From an uncultured Bacillota bacterium (GTDB taxonomy: Bacteria; Bacillota_I; Bacilli_A; RFN20; CAG-826): a stretch of 14,146 nt of DNA. The translations under genes and the position numbers were made by a program. Location of the stretch: assembly GCA_949298295.1 (NCBI GenBank), contig CASFWS010000014.1, positions 1 through 14,146 on the forward strand, in the 5' to 3' direction. Below, piece after piece: positions 7,093 to 13,907 of the stretch. A model generated the notes under the pieces. That model was not told the origin of the DNA. It worked only from the letters and a program-made list of their open reading frames with translations, and ran no database searches. The stretch's first letter is position 1; every line of letters begins with the position of its first letter.

Positions 7093-8351
7093 CGTTTCTT
7101 CTCCAGAACCATGAGGAGTTCTTTTACAAAAGACGGTGCTGGAACGTCGCCGAAATCGCCGTGGTTGTATCTCTTTACCAAGGAACTTCCTTCTCTTAAG
7201 TGCTGCTCATTGGCCTTAAACGCTGATAGAGGAGTGAGATTTGCGGTGTTTTTCTCGCGGAAGACAAAATAAATCTGTTCTTTGCGGAGAAGGTTTTTGG
7301 AGTCGATGAGAAGGAGGTCATGGGCGGTGAATAAAATTTGCCCCTTTGTGTTTCCGAGGTTATTAAAGAGGCTGGTGATAGCCCTTGTGAGGCTATAGTG
7401 AAGGCCATTGTCCAATTCGTCGACGACGAGCAATTTGCCTTCCGTTAGGGCATCGTAGACAAATGAAGCGAGGGCTTCGATTTTTTTGGTTCCTGACGAG
7501 TCGTAGAAAAACGAGGGGACCTTCCGATTCCCATAAGAGGTCATGAGCTTATAAGGCTCGACCATCGCCTCGATCATCGAAAGGGCCGCCTCGTTCACCT
7601 GCTCTTCCGAATTCATGAAGACCGCGTTTTCGACATAGTCAAAATCGGTTACCGAAATATCGGCTGCTTTGACGAAAGATTTGACGAAGCGGCATTTATC
7701 GGGGTCCTTGCTTTTTAGGAATTCAATCGTGTGCCCAATGGGGATGTTGTACATGCGGATCGGCACGATGAAGTCGGCACATCGGGTTAAAGAATCCTTC
7801 CACTCCTTGAGGGCTGAAAACGATCCGCTGTTCACCTCAACGGTCGACATGAAGGGCCGGTCGCGCGGAAGGACATCCAAGAATTCCGACATATCGTTGC
7901 CGAGGACAATCAGTCGCCTTTCTGGGATGCAGCGTTCGAATACAGTCTTTTCGCCGGTAGAAGTGCGATAGAAACGGATGTTCGAAAGTTTCTCAGAGAG
8001 AAACTCTTTTCGGCTTGAATCGTAAATTCCCTCGTATTTTAGCCATCCTTTCCCGTCGTTGTTGTCAAAGACAATAGAGAAGGAAGTGGGGCCTTGGTCC
8101 CCGAAGATATCTCGATTGCAAACGATATTGCCCTGAGATGAGAGGATCGATTTGATCATTTCCAAGAGGGAAACAATGTTCGTTTTGCCTGAATTGTTCG
8201 ATCCGTAAATCGCGAGTGCTTTCAGAACGTTGGCCCCATCGAGGGACACTGAGTTGGAGAGGAGGTGCTTTGTCCTCTTGTCGGCCTTGAAAGAAAGCGA
8301 GTTTGTGCCTTTGAAAAGGCGGTAATTGTTGAAGGTCACTTCCAAAATCAT
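7086..8351 (-). CDS. AAA_15/RloA-like ATPase (putative defence sensor)
   Basis: A 421-residue ATPase of the SMC/ABC-like AAA_15 type. The N-terminus MILEVTFNNYRLFKG is typical of the family. Walker A is GSNNSGKT (50-57), an ABC-like signature is DSSGTKK (284-290), Walker B is LLVVDELD (307-314, with D311 and E312), and the switch histidine lies in TAHD (342-345). The frame begins with TTG at 8369, but ATG 8351 is chosen: it has a GGTGAGG ribosome site 9 bases away and puts the conserved start at residue 1. It is followed with a 7-base overlap by a TOPRIM gene. The pair resembles RloA-RloB and AbiLi-AbiLii, and more distantly the AriA-AriB (PARIS) arrangement, in which the ATPase controls a toxic effector. 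Anti-phage function is inferred. Confidence 0.85.
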   Translation of the reverse strand: MILEVTFNNYRLFKGTNSLSFKADKRTKHLLSNSVSLDGANVLKALAIYGSNNSGKTNIVSLLEMIKSILSSQGNIVCNRDIFGDQGPTSFSIVFDNNDGKGWLKYEGIYDSSRKEFLSEKLSNIRFYRTSTGEKTVFERCIPERRLIVLGNDMSEFLDVLPRDRPFMSTVEVNSGSFSALKEWKDSLTRCADFIVPIRMYNIPIGHTIEFLKSKDPDKCRFVKSFVKAADISVTDFDYVENAVFMNSEEQVNEAALSMIEAMVEPYKLMTSYGNRKVPSFFYDSSGTKKIEALASFVYDALTEGKLLVVDELDNGLHYSLTRAITSLFNNLGNTKGQILFTAHDLLLIDSKNLLRKEQIYFVFREKNTANLTPLSAFKANEQHLREGSSLVKRYNHGDFGDVPAPSFVKELLMVLEKKRC

Positions 8352-8360
8352 AATCTTATG

Positions 8361-8367
8361 CCTCACC
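8361..8367 (-). promoter_or_regulatory. Ribosome binding site that sets the ATPase start
   Basis: GGTGAGG on the minus strand ends 9 bases before ATG 8351. It lies within the codons that a TTG start at 8369 would need, so it supports the shorter protein. Confidence 0.65.
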
Positions 8368-8383
8368 AAGAAGATACCATCAG

Positions 8384-8413
8384 ATTATAAGACATGCAAT
8401 AAAACAGCATAAA
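8384..8413 (-). promoter_or_regulatory. Probable promoter of the ATPase/RloB-like pair
   Basis: On the minus strand a perfect TATAAT (8389-8384) lies 18 bases from a weak -35 (TTTATG, 8413-8408). The start point would be near 8377, giving a leader of about 25 bases before ATG 8351. The surrounding A/T-rich stretch (8370-8440) contrasts with the GC-rich flanks. Confidence 0.5.
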
Positions 8414-8470
8414 CAATAATCAATGGGTAATTAGACTGAATTCCATGGTGGCGGTTGGGCGATTTCCCCC

Positions 8471-8499
8471 TTGCAGGGCCTTTGGCAGATGGCTATTAT
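8471..8499 (+). promoter_or_regulatory. Possible promoter of the tRNA-Arg/tRNA-Pro transcript
   Basis: TTGCAG (8471-8476) and TATTAT (8494-8499) are separated by 17 bases. The -10 matches at 5 of 6 positions and the -35 at 3 of 6. Transcription would begin near 8506, about 23 bases before tRNA-Arg. Confidence 0.45.
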
Positions 8500-8528
8500 T
8501 ATCGGGCTATCCCGAAAGGGAGATGCAT

Positions 8529-8605
8529 GCGCCGGTAGCTCAGTTGGATAGAGTATCAGACTACGAATCTGAGGGTCACGAGTTCGAATCTTGTCCGGCG
8601 CGCCA
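8529..8605 (+). tRNA. tRNA-Arg (anticodon ACG)
   Basis: Acceptor GCGCCGG (8529-8535) pairs with CCGGCGC (8595-8601), the discriminator is G, and CCA is encoded at 8603-8605. The anticodon stem TCAGA/TCTGA encloses the loop CTACGAA (8561-8567) with ACG at 8563-8565. A34 would normally be edited to inosine by TadA to read CGU, CGC and CGA. Confidence 0.96.
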
Positions 8606-8606
8606 T

Positions 8607-8684
8607 CGGGATGTAGCGCAGCTTGGTTACCGCGTCTGCTTTGGGAGCAGAAGATCGCGGGTTCGAATCCCGCCATCCCGACCA
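8607..8684 (+). tRNA. tRNA-Pro (anticodon TGG)
   Basis: Acceptor CGGGATG (8607-8613) pairs with CATCCCG (8674-8680), the discriminator is A, and CCA is encoded (8682-8684). The anticodon stem TCTGC/GCAGA encloses TTTGGGA with TGG at 8642-8644. It starts one base after the tRNA-Arg CCA end, so both come from a single precursor. Confidence 0.96.
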
Positions 8685-8695
8685 AGCTGCGAATG

Positions 8696-8719
8696 AGCCG
8701 GCTGAAAGCCGGCTTTTTT
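8696..8719 (+). terminator. Intrinsic terminator of the tRNA-Arg/tRNA-Pro unit
   Basis: Two copies of AGCCGGCT (8696-8703 and 8707-8714), each self-complementary, form an 8-pair stem around a GAA loop. The last T of the stem runs into TTTTTT. It lies 12 bases after the tRNA-Pro CCA end. Confidence 0.9.
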
Positions 8720-8743
8720 GTGCCATTTGCCTTGCTCTTAAGG

Positions 8744-8749
8744 TAGAAT
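8744..8749 (+). promoter_or_regulatory. Possible -10 box of the flavodoxin gene
   Basis: TAGAAT matches the -10 consensus at 5 of 6 positions and would start transcription just before the ribosome site AAGGAAGGAAAG (8760-8771). I see no good -35: TGCCAT at 8721-8726 has the right spacing but a poor match. The preceding terminator implies that some promoter must lie here. Confidence 0.35.
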
Positions 8750-8772
8750 CACCCCGGTAAGGAAGGAAAGAT

Positions 8773-9282
8773 ATGTCCAGCATCGTTGTTTATTTCTCTC
8801 ACACCGGCGAAAACTATTCCAAGGACGGGATCAAGGACCTCAAGGTTGGCCACGTCGACATTCTCGCCCACATCATTGCCGAGGAGCTTAACGCCCCTCT
8901 TTTCCGCCTCGTTCCGCTCGAGCCCTATCCCTTCGACTACCAGTCGACCGTCCGTAGGGCTCGGGAAGAATACGATAACGGGGCCCGCCCGGCCTTCGAC
9001 GAGACGAACATGCCGGACTTCGGGCAATTCAGCGACATCTACCTAGGCTACCCGAACTGGTTCGGCTCCTTCCCGCGGATCGTCGCGACGTTCCTTGACA
9101 AGGTCGACCTCGACGGCAAGGCCATCCATCCCTTCGTCACGAGCGGCGGGTCGGGGATTTCCTTCTCCGACAGGGAAATCAAAAGCTTCGAGCCCTTCGC
9201 CGACCTCTGCAAAGGCCTTTCGGTCGACGGGGACGCGGTAAGCGAAGCCCGGGCCCTGGTCGCCAAGTGGCTCGGTAGGTAA
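8773..9282 (+). CDS. Flavodoxin-family protein
   Basis: A 169-residue FMN-binding electron carrier or small oxidoreductase of normal flavodoxin length. The N-terminal strand and phosphate loop read VVYFSHTGENY (5-15), the FMN phosphate-binding site. In the middle YLGYPNWFGSFPR (about 91-103) is the flavodoxin W-loop, and TSGGSGISFS (about 123-132) is the glycine-rich loop typical of the Bacillota flavodoxin_4-like group. In that group a GNT-type motif often follows the first loop; here it reads GHVDILA. There is no signal peptide, so it is cytosolic. A strong AAGGAAGGAAAG ribosome site precedes the ATG. It is a single-gene unit bounded by terminators at 8696-8719 and 9300-9323. Its redox partner is not visible, although the EFR1-type protein at 13199 is a candidate. 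Confidence 0.9.
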   Translation: MSSIVVYFSHTGENYSKDGIKDLKVGHVDILAHIIAEELNAPLFRLVPLEPYPFDYQSTVRRAREEYDNGARPAFDETNMPDFGQFSDIYLGYPNWFGSFPRIVATFLDKVDLDGKAIHPFVTSGGSGISFSDREIKSFEPFADLCKGLSVDGDAVSEARALVAKWLGR

Positions 9283-9299
9283 GGCGGCGTCTTGCGTAG

Positions 9300-9323
9300 G
9301 GCAGCCTTCGGGCTGCCTTTTTT
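9300..9323 (+). terminator. Intrinsic terminator of the flavodoxin gene
   Basis: GGCAGCC (9300-9306) and GGCTGCC (9311-9317) form a 7-pair GC-rich stem capped by the stable TTCG tetraloop, followed by TTTTTT. It lies 17 bases after the flavodoxin stop. Confidence 0.93.
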
Positions 9324-9340
9324 CGTCCCGAGCATATCGA

Positions 9341-9369
9341 GTGACCCCCGGCTAACTTAGAACTATGAT
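9341..9369 (+). promoter_or_regulatory. Possible promoter of the lactate dehydrogenase gene
   Basis: GTGACC (9341-9346, 4 of 6) and TATGAT (9364-9369, 5 of 6) are 17 bases apart. Transcription would start near 9376, right at the ribosome site GGAGG (9376-9380), so the leader would be very short. The real start may lie slightly upstream. Confidence 0.35.
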
Positions 9370-9389
9370 GGCCGTGGAGGAAACAAGAA

Positions 9390-10325
9390 ATGAACCTAAG
9401 GAAAGTATCGATTGTCGGCGACGGGGCCGTTGGAAGCTCCATCGCCTTTGCCCTGTCCAGCGGGCACGCGGTCAACGAGATCGTCATCGTCGACTTGAAC
9501 CACGAGAAGGCCGAGGGCGACGCCCTCGACATCGCCGACGGAATGTCCCTCGTCTCGGTCCCGAAGACGATCAGGGCGGGCTTTTACGAGGACATCGCCG
9601 GAAGCCACATCGTCGTCATTGCGGCCGGGGCCGCCCAGAAAAAGGGAGAAACGAGGCTGGATTTGCTGAAGAAAAACGCATCCATCGTCCGCGACGTCGC
9701 CAAAAACATCAAGCCCTACCTTGACGAAGGGAGCATCGTCCTCGTCGTTTCCAACCCCGTCGACATCCTCACCGACCTCGTCGCCGGGGAGCTCGGGATC
9801 CCTCATAAACGGGTCATCGGCTCGGGAACCGTTCTCGACACTTCCCGCCTTAAAGTGGCCTTGGCTAAGGAGGCGGGAGTCGATCCCCGAAGCGTCCACG
9901 CCTTCGTCATCGGGGAACATGGCGATAGCGAAGTCCCCCTCTTCTCCTCGGCGAGCATCGGAGGCCTCCCCCTTCACCTATACCTTCAAAGGGAAGGGAA
10001 GGACCCCTCCGTCCTTCGGAAGATCCACGAAAGCGTCCGCGACGCGGCCTATGAGATCATCAAGAAAAAAGGCGCGACCTATTACGCGGTCGCCCTCGGG
10101 GTCGCCCGGATCGTCTCTGCCGTCCTCAACGACGAAGGAAGCGTCCTCACCGTCTCTTCCTATCTCGAGGATCTCGGCGGGGAGGGAGGGGTCTACCTTT
10201 CCCTTCCGGCCGTCGTGAGCGGGGCCGGCATCGAGAAAGTCCTTCTTCCGGTCCTTTCGGCGGAAGAGAAGGAAGCCCTCATTCGCTCGGCGGAAGCTCT
10301 CCGCTTGAAGCGGGACTCGCTATAG
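9390..10325 (+). CDS. ldh: L-lactate dehydrogenase
   Basis: A 311-residue NAD-dependent dehydrogenase of normal LDH length that reduces pyruvate to L-lactate and regenerates NAD+ in fermentation. The Rossmann loop is VGDGAVG (9-15), and Asp35 (IVIVDLN) selects NAD over NADP. The substrate loop AAQKKGETRLDLL has Gln83, the residue that distinguishes lactate from malate dehydrogenase, and Arg89. SNPVD (121-125), Arg153 and the catalytic GEHGDSE (175-181, His177) are all present. The ATG has a GGAGG site 9 bases upstream. Its last 47 bases overlap the end of the convergent MATE gene. It is transcribed alone and ends at a hairpin at 10335-10368. Allosteric control by fructose 1,6-bisphosphate is possible in this family but cannot be read here. 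Confidence 0.95.
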   Translation: MNLRKVSIVGDGAVGSSIAFALSSGHAVNEIVIVDLNHEKAEGDALDIADGMSLVSVPKTIRAGFYEDIAGSHIVVIAAGAAQKKGETRLDLLKKNASIVRDVAKNIKPYLDEGSIVLVVSNPVDILTDLVAGELGIPHKRVIGSGTVLDTSRLKVALAKEAGVDPRSVHAFVIGEHGDSEVPLFSSASIGGLPLHLYLQREGKDPSVLRKIHESVRDAAYEIIKKKGATYYAVALGVARIVSAVLNDEGSVLTVSSYLEDLGGEGGVYLSLPAVVSGAGIEKVLLPVLSAEEKEALIRSAEALRLKRDSL

Positions 10326-11682
10326 GAACATTGGGCCTTTCCGTCCCTAGGAGGCGGGAAGGCTTTTTCCTTAGCAAGAAAACGATGGCTCCTCCCCCGA
10401 TGAGGGCGACGAGACCCTCGACGGCGAGCATCGCGTAAAAGAGGGAGAGCGGCGGGAGGAAGAGGGGAAAGAGGTAAATAAAAAGAAGCGGTAGGAGAAT
10501 GCTACGGCAAAGGGAGATGACGACCGAAAGGCCGGTATTGTAGGTGGCAATGAAGAAATAGGCCCAAAAGACGTTGAGGGTCAAAAAGAAGAAAGTCCCG
10601 GCATAGGGGAGGATGTAGTTCGACGCCGCTTCGAGGATCGAGGGCTCGGGGTTGGTGAGGAACAAAGAAGCCAGCTGCTCGGGGAAAAGAAGGGCCGCGA
10701 CCGTGAAGATGAGGCCCAGGACGGCAGCCGAAGCCGTGCCGAGGCCGAGTAGCTTCCTCACCCTTTTTGGGCGATGGGCCCCGAGGTTGGCCCCGATCAG
10801 GGGCTGGCTCGCATGGGCCAAGCCATAGCTGAAGGAAAGGGCGACGAAGGCGAACTGGCCGATGACACCGTAGATGGCAAGGGCCTCTTCCCCTTGAAAG
10901 CAAGTGACAATCTGGCGGTTCATGAAGACGGCGACGATCCCAGTCGCGGCATCGATGACGAAGCTCGGGAAGCCGGAGGCAAGGACCTCGGCCGACCGCT
11001 GGAAAAAGGCGCTCGGGCGGGCCAGGCGGAGACGCTTGGGGAAGAGGAAAAGGCGGACGAGGAGAAGCAGGCACGTCAAGCATTCGCTTCCGGCTGTCGC
11101 GATGCCCGCCCCGTAGATTCCAAGGTCGAAAACGAACACCAGAAGGTAGTCGAAAACAATGTTCCCGACCCCGCCGACGATGACGGCAAGGGAGGCATAC
11201 AAGGGCGAGCCGTCGTTCCGGACGAAGGACGTCAGGGCTTGGGAAAAGATGACGAAAGGGAGGACCCACTTAATCGGAAGGACGTAACGGAGGGCGAGTT
11301 TGAGGGTCCGCCCCTCGGCTCCGAAGAAGGAGAGTAGCGCTTCGTCGAAGAAAAGGAGGACCACCCAGGCAAGGAGGGAAACGGCGAGGAGGAGAATCAT
11401 CGTCACCGTGAAGTAGCCCCGGGCCTTCTTTTCCTTTTGGGCCCCGAGGGCCGAGGCGATCCGCGTCGCCCCGCCGATGCCGAAAAGGAGCCCGATGGAG
11501 AGGGCGATTGTCCAGATGGGGACGATGGTGGCGACGGCCGCCATCCCTTCCTCCCCTTCGTAACGGCCGACCATGATGGCATCGACGACCGAATATAAAG
11601 AAAGGACGAGGGCCGAACCAAAGCCCATGAAAAGATGGCGGAAGAAGGTCTTGGCGACGCTTCCGGAAGTTACGGAGCCCAT
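10279..11682 (-). CDS. MATE-family multidrug/toxin exporter
   Basis: A 467-residue inner-membrane protein with about 12 hydrophobic helices, the size and layout of MATE transporters. The first helices contain SLYSVVDAIMVGRYEG (about 29-44), a typical MATE start with the substrate-path Asp and the VGR motif. The segment VGGVGNIVFDYLLVFVFDLGIYGAGIATAGSE in mid-protein (about residues 165-197, key features NIVFDYLLVF and GIYGAGIATA) is the usual N-lobe helix 5-6 signature. It would use Na+ or H+ gradients to export cationic compounds; the substrate is unknown. The ATG is preceded by GGAGGTG with an unusually long 11-base spacing. The C-terminal tail (about the last 30 residues) is hydrophilic and is encoded across the ldh terminator and the ldh 3' end. 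Confidence 0.92.
   Translation of the reverse strand: MGSVTSGSVAKTFFRHLFMGFGSALVLSLYSVVDAIMVGRYEGEEGMAAVATIVPIWTIALSIGLLFGIGGATRIASALGAQKEKKARGYFTVTMILLLAVSLLAWVVLLFFDEALLSFFGAEGRTLKLALRYVLPIKWVLPFVIFSQALTSFVRNDGSPLYASLAVIVGGVGNIVFDYLLVFVFDLGIYGAGIATAGSECLTCLLLLVRLFLFPKRLRLARPSAFFQRSAEVLASGFPSFVIDAATGIVAVFMNRQIVTCFQGEEALAIYGVIGQFAFVALSFSYGLAHASQPLIGANLGAHRPKRVRKLLGLGTASAAVLGLIFTVAALLFPEQLASLFLTNPEPSILEAASNYILPYAGTFFFLTLNVFWAYFFIATYNTGLSVVISLCRSILLPLLFIYLFPLFLPPLSLFYAMLAVEGLVALIGGGAIVFLLRKKPSRLLGTERPNVPIASPASSGELPPSE
10335..10368 (+). terminator. Intrinsic terminator of ldh, inside the MATE coding sequence
   Basis: GCCTTTCC (10335-10342) pairs with GGGAAGGC (10356-10363) over 8 pairs with one G-T, followed by TTTTT. 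It lies 9 bases after the ldh stop, within the last codons of the gene on the opposite strand. Confidence 0.8.
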
Positions 11683-11730
11683 GTTAAAGTAAGCACCTCC
11701 CTTCCTTTCGACGCCTTAGCGATCGTCATT

Positions 11731-11763
11731 ATCCTAGCAAAAACGGCCTTTTTTGTCAAAAAA
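11731..11763 (-). promoter_or_regulatory. Promoter of the MATE gene with a 15-base palindrome over its -35
   Basis: On the minus strand there is a perfect TTGACA (11759-11754) and TAGGAT (11736-11731) at 17 bases. The -35 sits in the centre of the perfect palindrome TTTTTTGTCAAAAAA (11749-11763), which on the + strand also offers TTGTCA, a 5-of-6 match, for the divergent PP-loop gene. Such a palindrome over two back-to-back -35 boxes would suit a shared repressor site, but may be only the symmetry of the TTGACA sequence. Confidence 0.55.
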
Positions 11764-11810
11764 CGCTCCCGGCGATACCTTTTTATGCCCGTTTGAAGTA
11801 GAGTGAGGGC

Positions 11811-13202
11811 ATGTTCGTGCTGCAGTCGCGTTGGAAGATCGAAAAGGACCGCGCCGTCTATTACGGCCTCCGGAACAAGGACCGCCTTTTCCATAACGAA
11901 GTTCGACTCAACGAACGGCAAAGGAAGATCCTCCTTTCCCTTCCTAGGGAACTTGGAAAGTGGGAGAAGGCCATTTTGGGCCGCCGGCTTCTCGGGGTCG
12001 TTGCGGTGGAGGAAAAAGACTACCGGAGGGTCCCGCGAAACCTCTCCGAAGCCCGTTTCTGCGTCTCCTGCGCGGCCAACGATTTCATGATTCCCGGCCT
12101 CGAGTTCGACGCGGAAGGCCGCTGCCCCGTCTGCCAATGCCGCGAGGAGACGAAAGAACTCTCTTCCCTCGTTCCCGTCATGAACGACTTCCCACGGGCC
12201 AAGGACTCGCGCTTCGACGTCGCCGTCTTCTACACCGGCGGGAAGGATTCGACCTTCCTCCTTCATTACCTCAGCAAGGTCAAGGGCCTCCGCGTCCTCG
12301 CCTTGACCTGGGAAATTCCCTTCATGTCGAAGAGCGCGGCCCTTTCGATTGCCGGGGCCAAGCGCTCCTTCCCGAAAGTCGAGTTCCTGAGCCGCCGGGT
12401 GGCCGACGAGGATCTGCGGAAAGTCTACCGAAAGCTCTACGAGCTAGCCGAAAATACGTGCGCCTGCCCCTCATTGGCCTACGTTCTTTTCTACCCCGAG
12501 CTCGTCAATCTCCGGGTTCCCTACTTCGTGGCCGGGAACGAGCCGGCCCAGATCCTCGGCCTCTACTTCAATCATATGGCACCGAAGATGGCCTATCGCT
12601 TCGCTTTGAACCGGGGGCTGAATTTCCTGATCAATCTCGGCCGGGTCCTTACCCTCCATCCCCCTTTCCGGCCGGGGCAGTTCCAAAGCCTCATGACGAT
12701 GAAGCAGCTGGCTTACGGCGACAATCCCCTCAAGAACCTCGCCGGATACCGGAATGACCTCGTCGCCAACGTCGTGACCGCCATTCATGAGGTTCCTTCG
12801 TTGGTAAAGCCCCTGAAAAGGGCGATCCGTTCCTCGTCTTGGAGCGGCCACATTCCGGCTTTCGTCCAAGTCGACTTCGACGCGGTGAGCGGCGGGCATT
12901 ACGACTGGCGAGAGGTCATGGGCCTCCTTGAAAAGGAAGCCGGCTACGTCCCGCCTTCCTTCTCCGTGAAGGGGCTCCATACATCTTGCAAGATCGAGCG
13001 GTGCAAGGAATACAGCCAGTTCATCCGCTTTTACGAGATGCGTTCCCGGATGATTCCCTTCTCGGCCCTCGAAATGGCCATCGCTTCCTCGGGGCGGAAC
13101 CTCAGCCGGGAAGCGGCCATCAAGGAAATCGAAGGGGAACTCGGCTTTTCCCTCGAGGAGGTGAAGGAATGCGCCTTGATGAAGGAGTACCTCGGGACAT
13201 GA
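11811..13202 (+). CDS. Zinc-ribbon PP-loop (N-type ATP pyrophosphatase) protein, function unknown
   Basis: A 463-residue protein with an N-terminal domain of unknown fold (1-80), then a CxxC...CxxC zinc-ribbon (C84, C87, C105, C108, plus C110) and a PP-loop VFYTGGKDSTFLL (139-151). The PP-loop binds ATP and adenylates a substrate, releasing pyrophosphate, before an amido or thio group is transferred. The order of zinc knuckle then PP-loop recalls N-acetyl sugar amidotransferases (WbpG/LegA type), but the neighbours are not sugar genes. Further cysteines, CAC (217-219) and C393/C398, could hold a metal centre or carry sulfur, as in TtcA-like tRNA thiolases. ATG 11811 is only 1-2 bases from the GTGAGGG site; GTG 11817, with 7 bases spacing, may be the true start. 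Its stop overlaps the next start in ATGA. Confidence 0.82.
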   Translation: MFVLQSRWKIEKDRAVYYGLRNKDRLFHNEVRLNERQRKILLSLPRELGKWEKAILGRRLLGVVAVEEKDYRRVPRNLSEARFCVSCAANDFMIPGLEFDAEGRCPVCQCREETKELSSLVPVMNDFPRAKDSRFDVAVFYTGGKDSTFLLHYLSKVKGLRVLALTWEIPFMSKSAALSIAGAKRSFPKVEFLSRRVADEDLRKVYRKLYELAENTCACPSLAYVLFYPELVNLRVPYFVAGNEPAQILGLYFNHMAPKMAYRFALNRGLNFLINLGRVLTLHPPFRPGQFQSLMTMKQLAYGDNPLKNLAGYRNDLVANVVTAIHEVPSLVKPLKRAIRSSSWSGHIPAFVQVDFDAVSGGHYDWREVMGLLEKEAGYVPPSFSVKGLHTSCKIERCKEYSQFIRFYEMRSRMIPFSALEMAIASSGRNLSREAAIKEIEGELGFSLEEVKECALMKEYLGT

Positions 13203-13894
13203 ACGCCGTCGTTTATCTTTCCTATACCGGGAACTCCAGGAAGGTCGCGGCCTATCTTTCCCGCCTTCTTTCCTTTCCCTGCCTTGACCTCCATGGCCTC
13301 AAGGAACGCACCTTCAAGCGCCTCCTTTTCGTGGCCCCGGTCCATGCTGAGCGCCTTCCCGACGAGGCCATCACCTTCCTGAGGGAAGCCCAAGCCGAGG
13401 AAATGATCCTCGTCGCGACCTATGGGCGGATGAACCACGGGAACGCCCTTCTCGACGTTCAGCGGAAGTTCCGCCTTCCTCTCGTCGGCGCGGCCTATTT
13501 CCCGACCCGGCACAACTATCTTCCAAACGATCTCTACGAGTCGCCTTATGAGCGCCTTGCCCCTCTTGCGAAGGCTTTCGGAAGCGGGCGCTACATCATC
13601 GTCCCTGAAAGCCGAGATACCTTTGGAAGAGGGTTCTTTCCGAAACTCCGGGCCCGTTTTGCGGTGCATATTTCCGTTGGAGAGGGCTGCACCCATTGCC
13701 ACCTCTGCGAAGAGGCGTGCCCCTTCGAGGCTATTGTCGACGGTAGGCTAAACCGGCGCTGCATCCGCTGCCTTGCCTGCGTGAAGGCCTGCCCGAACGC
13801 GGTCCTTTCCTATCGCCTTTCCCCGCCTTTGGCCCGGTATCTCTCTAAGCCGAAGTCCGAGGAGGCGCTCATCTACGTTGGGAGCCAGCAATAA
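13199..13894 (+). CDS. EFR1-type flavodoxin/ferredoxin fusion protein (two 4Fe-4S clusters)
   Basis: A 231-residue fusion. Residues 1-150 are flavodoxin-like, opening with VVYLSYTGNSRKVA (4-17), the FMN phosphate loop. Residues 160-205 hold a double ferredoxin: C164, C167, C170, C174 (CTHCHLCEEACP) and C188, C191, C194, C198 (CIRCLACVKACP). This is the architecture named EFR1-family ferredoxin, expected to pass low-potential electrons from the FMN to two [4Fe-4S] clusters. The frame is open upstream to 12986, but ATG 13199 is right: it overlaps the stop of the PP-loop gene (ATGA), has AAGGAG 11 bases upstream, and begins exactly at the flavodoxin fold. The tight coupling suggests it donates electrons to the PP-loop enzyme, which is an inference. 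Confidence 0.88.
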   Translation: MNAVVYLSYTGNSRKVAAYLSRLLSFPCLDLHGLKERTFKRLLFVAPVHAERLPDEAITFLREAQAEEMILVATYGRMNHGNALLDVQRKFRLPLVGAAYFPTRHNYLPNDLYESPYERLAPLAKAFGSGRYIIVPESRDTFGRGFFPKLRARFAVHISVGEGCTHCHLCEEACPFEAIVDGRLNRRCIRCLACVKACPNAVLSYRLSPPLARYLSKPKSEEALIYVGSQQ

Positions 13895-13907
13895 AGGAGG
13901 ATAATCG

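Noticed and set aside
8431..8783. Apparent ORFs across the tRNA genes, with peptides such as MVGMAGFEPAIF, GWRDSNPRSS and PVAQLDRVSDYESE
   Set aside because: These are well-known artefact peptides made by translating tRNA-Arg and tRNA-Pro genes on either strand. They match many mis-annotated database proteins and have no ribosome sites.
9396..9977. Antisense open frame over lactate dehydrogenase
   Set aside because: Acidic low-complexity translation explained by the codon bias of ldh; no start signals.
12986..13198. Longer N-terminus for the EFR1-type protein
   Set aside because: The extra 71 codons overlap the PP-loop gene in another frame and precede a clean flavodoxin start at ATG 13199, which has an ATGA overlap.
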